Positions 6,199-9,316 of a DNA stretch of 9,316 nt are shown here, piece after piece (position 1 is the first letter of the stretch; every line of letters begins with the position of its first letter). Source of the DNA: Synergistaceae bacterium (GTDB taxonomy: Bacteria; Synergistota; Synergistia; Synergistales; Synergistaceae); assembly GCA_028702015.1 (NCBI GenBank), contig JAQVPO010000036.1, forward strand, positions 1 to 9,316, written 5' to 3'. Position numbers and translations under genes: made by a program. The notes beneath the pieces are model-generated. The model worked only from the letters and a program-made list of their open reading frames with translations. It made no database searches and was not told the origin of the DNA.

Positions 6199-7188
6199 AT
6201 GTTTATATTGTTTATCAGTGAAACAGATTTATCCAGGGAGAACGGGCTTTCCGCTGCGGGAGCCAATGTAGAAGCGCTTCCTTATACGGCGCCGGCAGAT
6301 GCGGATATGCTTTATTACGACAGACCAAGGGTCATCGACTGCATCCCGATCGATCCGTTCGGTCATCCTACTCCTGCCCTTGTGACCAAAGCTTCAGTGC
6401 TGGAGGGCCAGCTGCCTGTTATGAACATTAGGGCCGGCACATCAATTGCTCCGGTTGCTCCGTTCAGGGATTTAGGCGCATTGCCTGGCAGGGATCCGAG
6501 GATAGGTCCCGCCGTTCCCGAATTCTCAGATCTTTCTGAAAAAGCAGCCGATGCAGCAAAGGAACTCTCAGGGGCAGGCATAAAGAAGTTTGTCCTTGCC
6601 GAGTCCATTCCAGGAGGCCCGACAACGGCCCTTTTGCTTCTCAGATCTCTTGGGTACAGCGGGACAGTCTCGTCCGCGGGACCAGTGAATCCGATCCAGA
6701 AAAAAGAGGAGATATGGCAGGCGGTCGCATCAAGGCTTGATATCAAACCAGGAGGACTGAAGGGTATGGGACTTGCAGCTGCCGCAGAAGTGGGAGATCC
6801 AATGCAGATAGCAGTTGCATCCTTTGTATCTGCTTTGCCTCAGGATGCCGAAGTGGTTCTGGCCGGTGGCACACAGATGATGGCAGTTGCTGCTCTTCTG
6901 AGGGATATGAAGGTTACCAGGCCCTTGCTGGTTGCTACAACAAAATATGTGTGCAGGGATAAGACAAGCTGTTTTGTCGAATATGCAGAGAAAATCGGTG
7001 TGGATTGGTATTCTGCTCCTCTTGATTTTTCAGCATCTAGATTTCCGGGACTTGCTGACTATGAAAAGGGCTATGTCAAAGAAGGAGTCGGGATGGGCGG
7101 AGCAGTATGGTATGCCCTTCAAAACGGTGTAGAAATAGAGAAAATAACAGATAGGACAGAAAAACTTTACGAAGCACTGATTTCATAG
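6199..7188 (+). CDS. cobT: Archaeal-type CobT, nicotinate-nucleotide-dependent phosphoribosyltransferase (UPF0284/TIGR00303)
   Basis: 329 residues matching the UPF0284 family, known mainly from archaea and cyanobacteria and tied to lower-ligand activation in cobamide (B12) synthesis: transfer of phosphoribosyl from nicotinate mononucleotide to a base, giving an alpha-riboside phosphate. Landmarks: VMNIRAGTSIAP (74-85), the Gly-rich AESIPGGPTTAL (134-145), GDPMQ (199-203), AGGTQM (222-227) and the C-terminal EGVGMGG (295-301). I infer that E295 corresponds to the catalytic glutamate in the GEGTGA-like motif of classical CobT. No signal or membrane segment; cytoplasmic. ATG is the only start after the in-frame stop at 6187. 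It is divergent from the ATPase operon, with no other cobamide gene in view, so base salvage is as likely as complete synthesis. Family call strong; exact substrate unproven. Confidence 0.88.
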   Translation: MFILFISETDLSRENGLSAAGANVEALPYTAPADADMLYYDRPRVIDCIPIDPFGHPTPALVTKASVLEGQLPVMNIRAGTSIAPVAPFRDLGALPGRDPRIGPAVPEFSDLSEKAADAAKELSGAGIKKFVLAESIPGGPTTALLLLRSLGYSGTVSSAGPVNPIQKKEEIWQAVASRLDIKPGGLKGMGLAAAAEVGDPMQIAVASFVSALPQDAEVVLAGGTQMMAVAALLRDMKVTRPLLVATTKYVCRDKTSCFVEYAEKIGVDWYSAPLDFSASRFPGLADYEKGYVKEGVGMGGAVWYALQNGVEIEKITDRTEKLYEALIS

Positions 7189-7221
7189 TTTGTATTTTAA
7201 AAAATATGCAATAGGAATGTA

Positions 7222-7249
7222 AAAAGCGGCAGATTATTCTGTCGCTTTT
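7222..7249. terminator. Bidirectional intrinsic terminator between cobT and EamA genes
   Basis: Perfect 12-bp stem with one G-T pair: AAAAGCGGCAGA (7222-7233) against TCTGTCGCTTTT (7238-7249), loop TTAT. On the minus strand the stem is followed by TTTTT; on the plus strand it ends in TTTT. It can serve both convergent genes. The EamA stop codon (7236-7234) lies in the loop, so the arm at 7238-7249 encodes the last four residues, Lys-Ala-Thr-Glu. Confidence 0.85.
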
Positions 7250-8097
7250 GATGCCTTTAATGTTGAGTAGATTGCTGCAAGTAATATCAGAATTCCGCCA
7301 GCCAATTCGTTAAAAGAGGGAATTTCCGCTAAAAAGACTGCAGCTGCAGCTATTCCATAAACAGATTCAAGACTTGCAATCATTCCAGCGGTCTGAGCCT
7401 TTATGTTTCTCATCCCGTTGATAAACATCGAATGGGCTACTGCTGTGAAAAGGACTCCTAGGACTATCATCAGAAATATACTTGGCAATGTAAGAGATGG
7501 CCTGCTGAGGAAAAAAACAGGAAGTAGAATCAGAGAGGCGGCTCCTTGTTCGTAAAAAGCGATGATCCTGCCAGAGTATTTCTTTGCAAATTTTCTGTTT
7601 ATTAGTGACAGTGCTGCATATGTAAGACTGCATAGCATACCCCATGCTATACCAAGGGTTGTGTTATTGGCAGTTTGAAATTCTGGGACTATTATCACGA
7701 CCCCTGCAAACATTATACAGGCAGATATGACGTCTGCTATTTTGATTCTCTCTTTACACATGACAGGTTCTAGGAAAGTAATGAAAAGCGGATATGTTGA
7801 GAAGGTAATAACTCCTATAGCAACAGTTGAAACTTGGATAGATAGGAAAAATGCTGTCCAGTGAACTGCCAGCAGTAATCCTGCCGCTGCCAGAGTTGCG
7901 CAGTCTTTTATTGATTTAAGCCTTATTGCAGTCCCTTTGTACTTGAAAAAAAAGTACATAGAACTGCTTGCAAAAAAGACCCTGCCAAAAGCAATTATGA
8001 CAGCTGGCTGTCCAACATACCTTGCAAAAAGGCCTGAAAGGCCGAATAGGACAACCGCTAAATGTATCTCAAGAAGGCTGATTGTATTCTCTCTCAT
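7234..8097 (-). CDS. DMT-superfamily permease, EamA family (substrate unknown)
   Basis: 287 residues with ten predicted membrane helices arranged as two EamA repeats (about 8-138 and 148-283), the standard form of a drug/metabolite-type inner-membrane exporter or permease. Visible landmarks are LFGLSGLFARY (17-27) in helix 1, VHWTAFFLSIQVSTVAIGV (78-96) with FSTYPLFITFLEP (99-111) closing the first repeat, and the start of the second repeat GIAWGMLCSLTYAALSLINR (149-168). The ESVYGIAAAAVFLAEIP stretch (244-260) is the usual end-of-repeat motif. AGGTG (8110-8106) lies 8 nt before the ATG. It is monocistronic, convergent with cobT, and its leader may hide the ribosome binding site. Substrates cannot be read from sequence in this family (amino acids, metabolites and drugs are all known), so no gene symbol is given. 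Confidence 0.92.
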   Translation of the reverse strand: MRENTISLLEIHLAVVLFGLSGLFARYVGQPAVIIAFGRVFFASSSMYFFFKYKGTAIRLKSIKDCATLAAAGLLLAVHWTAFFLSIQVSTVAIGVITFSTYPLFITFLEPVMCKERIKIADVISACIMFAGVVIIVPEFQTANNTTLGIAWGMLCSLTYAALSLINRKFAKKYSGRIIAFYEQGAASLILLPVFFLSRPSLTLPSIFLMIVLGVLFTAVAHSMFINGMRNIKAQTAGMIASLESVYGIAAAAVFLAEIPSFNELAGGILILLAAIYSTLKASKATE

Positions 8098-8098
8098 T

Positions 8099-8170
8099 TA
8101 AATTACACCTGCTTTCAGAAGAGGATTAAAAACAATGATAAAAGACTGAAGAGGATGTAAGTGTAATTTA
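8099..8170 (-). promoter_or_regulatory. Leader of the EamA gene with a 10-bp inverted repeat covering the RBS
   Basis: TAAATTACAC (8099-8108) and its exact complement GTGTAATTTA (8161-8170) are separated by 52 nt. In the minus-strand transcript the 3' arm covers GTG of the AGGTG Shine-Dalgarno and the spacer almost to the ATG. The interior holds a direct repeat, GAAGAGGAT on the plus strand (8118-8126 and 8148-8156), and a short inner pairing TTCAG/CTGAA. I do not recognise a known riboswitch class. The repeat could also be a DNA operator. Confidence 0.45.
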
Positions 8171-8569
8171 TTCTGCCTTTTTACTGACGGGCCGATGGTT
8201 GCTTTACGCTATGCCTGAGACATTTTTGTGCTCGGATACTCTTAAACTATAGCAGGGAAAGGAAAGAAAGAAAACAGTCTTGGATTTATAGTGAATGCAG
8301 AGACATTGAGATATTTGTCCGAAAATCCAAAACACATAGCTGGAATGACTGCACAGGAGAAAGTTGTTTTGACAGGGGAGGATCTTTTGGAATCGGTCTC
8401 TAGGTTCTGCATCGAGTGTCTATTGTGATATCTGCATGTTATAAACAAAAAGTTCTTTCCTCCAGAGCTATTAAAAGCATCAGTGACGAACAATAGCACA
8501 AATAAAAGAAAAAATCTGCTGCAGTAAATTCTATTTATATAAGTGCCATTGCATGTGCTTAAGTTCGAT
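8171..8569. other. Rest of the gene-poor gap between EamA and feoB
   Basis: Apart from the interrupted frame described separately, I see no confident gene, tRNA, insertion-sequence end or tandem array here. No strong terminator hairpin follows the feoB stop codon on the minus strand, although a T-rich run (TTTTTTCTTTT) occurs at about 8516-8506. No convincing promoter hexamers for the EamA gene were found. Confidence 0.4.
8246..8527 (+). other. Unassigned open frame interrupted by one TGA; possible gene remnant
   Basis: The plus frame is open from just after TAA (8243-8245) to TGA (8426-8428), then open again to TAA (8525-8527), 92 sense codons in total. The first part has a protein-like composition, with segments such as NAETLRYLSENPKHIAG and TGEDLLESVSRFCIECLL; after the TGA it continues with NKKFFPPELLKAS. 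No ATG with a ribosome site starts it; only a GTG at 8291 lies near its front. I recognise no family. It may be a decayed remnant of a gene, or chance: open frames of this length occur by accident, and the antisense strand is also open over 8242-8499. Confidence 0.2.
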
Positions 8570-9316
8570 TTATAGTATAACTTTGAAGAATAGGTTAAGC
8601 AGTCCGCCGGTTATTAGTGCTGCCGTTATCATTATCCCTGAACTCATCAGCATTCTTTTTGTGCCAAGCTCTTTCCAGAGTATTATGAAGGTCGCTATGC
8701 ACGGGAATGTCATGGCGAGAACCACAACTGCGATAAGTGTCTGTGACGCGGTCAGATCCAGCGGGATGAGGAGCCCCATAGCTATGTCCTTCCTGAATAC
8801 TCCCATTACTATAGGAATAGCTGTTGCAGGAGGAAGCCCCAGCACACCCTCAAAGATGGGCGAAAGCAATACTGCCAGCTTTGACATGACGCCGAGGGTA
8901 TCAAGAATATTCACGAGGAAAATGCCAAGCAGTACGAGCGGTGTGGCTTCATAGAGGAAATCTTTTATTCTGAACCAGAGTTTGTTCAGCCACGCATTCA
9001 TTGATGGCATCCTGTAGGGAGGTATCTCTACTATGAGCTCAGGACTGTAGCCTTTCAATGTCAGGTGCATTATCCTGCCAAGTACCAGCCAGACGCAGAA
9101 GAGAATGCCGTATACAGAGGCTACATATATCATTCCGAACTCACCCAATGTTGCCGAGAGCATTGCCTGGATCGAGACGCATGGAATGCCTACCGATATA
9201 AGTGTTGCAGCTATAAATCTTTCTCGTTCAGATTCAAGCACACGTGTTCCGAGGATACCGGGAACATTGCACCCGAAGCCGAGCAGGTTCGGGATTATTG
9301 CGTAGCCATGTATCCC
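8570..9316 (-). CDS. feoB: Ferrous iron transport protein B, C-terminal part (5' end outside window)
   Basis: 248 residues of the membrane domain of FeoB, the GTPase-coupled Fe(II) uptake permease of the inner membrane. The frame is open to the window edge: it enters with GYAIIPNLLGFGCNVPGILG, the FeoB Gate signature, so the GTG at 9241 is an internal valine and not a start. The second Gate follows, with EATPLVLLGIFLVN, FRKDIAMGL and FPCIATFIILWKELG before a normal C-terminus. About seven hydrophobic segments are visible. In the first Gate PCVSIQAML replaces the Cys-Ser-Ala-Arg type sequence of enterobacterial FeoB, placing it in a divergent FeoB subtype. The N-terminal G domain and any feoA lie upstream, beyond 9316. 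No gene follows it closely, so no FeoC or small Cys-rich partner is seen. Confidence 0.93.
   Translation of the reverse strand, partial: GIHGYAIIPNLLGFGCNVPGILGTRVLESERERFIAATLISVGIPCVSIQAMLSATLGEFGMIYVASVYGILFCVWLVLGRIMHLTLKGYSPELIVEIPPYRMPSMNAWLNKLWFRIKDFLYEATPLVLLGIFLVNILDTLGVMSKLAVLLSPIFEGVLGLPPATAIPIVMGVFRKDIAMGLLIPLDLTASQTLIAVVVLAMTFPCIATFIILWKELGTKRMLMSSGIMITAALITGGLLNLFFKVIL

Noticed and set aside
6363..6746. 127-codon minus-strand open frame inside cobT.
   Set aside because: It lies wholly within the conserved cobT coding sequence and is a shadow of its codon bias.
8186..8262. Pieces resembling a TPP riboswitch on the plus strand (CTGAGA at 8215-8220, GGATA at 8234-8238, CAGGGAA at 8253-8259).
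   Set aside because: The spacing is too short, the ACCTGATC element and the pairing partners for the two arms are missing, and no thiamin gene follows.
8426..8428. The TGA in the interrupted plus-strand frame read as selenocysteine.
   Set aside because: No SECIS-like hairpin is evident just after it, there is no known family match, and the frame itself is doubtful.
8242..8499. 85-codon minus-strand open frame in the EamA-feoB gap.
   Set aside because: It starts at GTG without a correctly placed ribosome site, has no recognisable motif, and is antisense to the more protein-like plus frame.
9239..9241. GTG as the start of a short 223-residue membrane protein.
   Set aside because: The frame continues upstream through the FeoB Gate signature to the window edge, so this GTG encodes an internal valine.

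Overview
The window holds most of an A/V-type (vacuolar/archaeal-type) rotary ATPase operon on the minus strand, a divergent archaeal-type CobT (UPF0284/TIGR00303) gene on the plus strand, a convergent DMT/EamA permease, and the C-terminal part of a FeoB ferrous-iron transporter. A bacterial A/V-ATPase, an archaeal/cyanobacterial-type CobT and a FeoB with a non-canonical Gate sequence together suggest an anaerobic bacterium. Synergistota is my best guess from general familiarity; I could not test it, and Thermotogota-like or clostridial hosts remain possible.

Layout, in plus coordinates. 1-5996, minus strand: read 5' to 3' the operon runs D, G/H-like stalk, C, I, K, F, E, A, with A cut by the window start and B presumably beyond it. 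Genes are packed (10-nt overlap to 22-nt gaps) except for an 83-nt very AT-rich gap in front of the proteolipid gene K. 5997-6198: intergenic region with a good sigma70-type promoter for the ATPase operon, a tandem 9-bp repeat in its early leader, and small hairpins in front of cobT. 6199-7188, plus: cobT-like gene. 7222-7249: terminator hairpin shared by the convergent cobT and EamA genes. 7234-8097, minus: EamA permease. 8098-8569: about 470 nt with no confident gene; it holds a leader whose 10-bp inverted repeat could mask the EamA ribosome binding site, and an interrupted plus-strand frame of doubtful status. 8570-9316, minus: feoB, 5' end outside the window.

How the genes work together. 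A (with B and D/F) forms the V1 head and central rotor, E and the G/H-like coiled coil form the peripheral stalks, C is the collar joining the rotor to the proteolipid ring of K, and I is the stator a-subunit with the essential arginine. Every V1/Vo component except B is visible. Several starts need care: A and C use TTG, and K and the stalk subunit are better started at an internal ATG placed correctly behind a Shine-Dalgarno sequence. The cobT, EamA and feoB genes are separate transcription units with no evident functional link to the ATPase.
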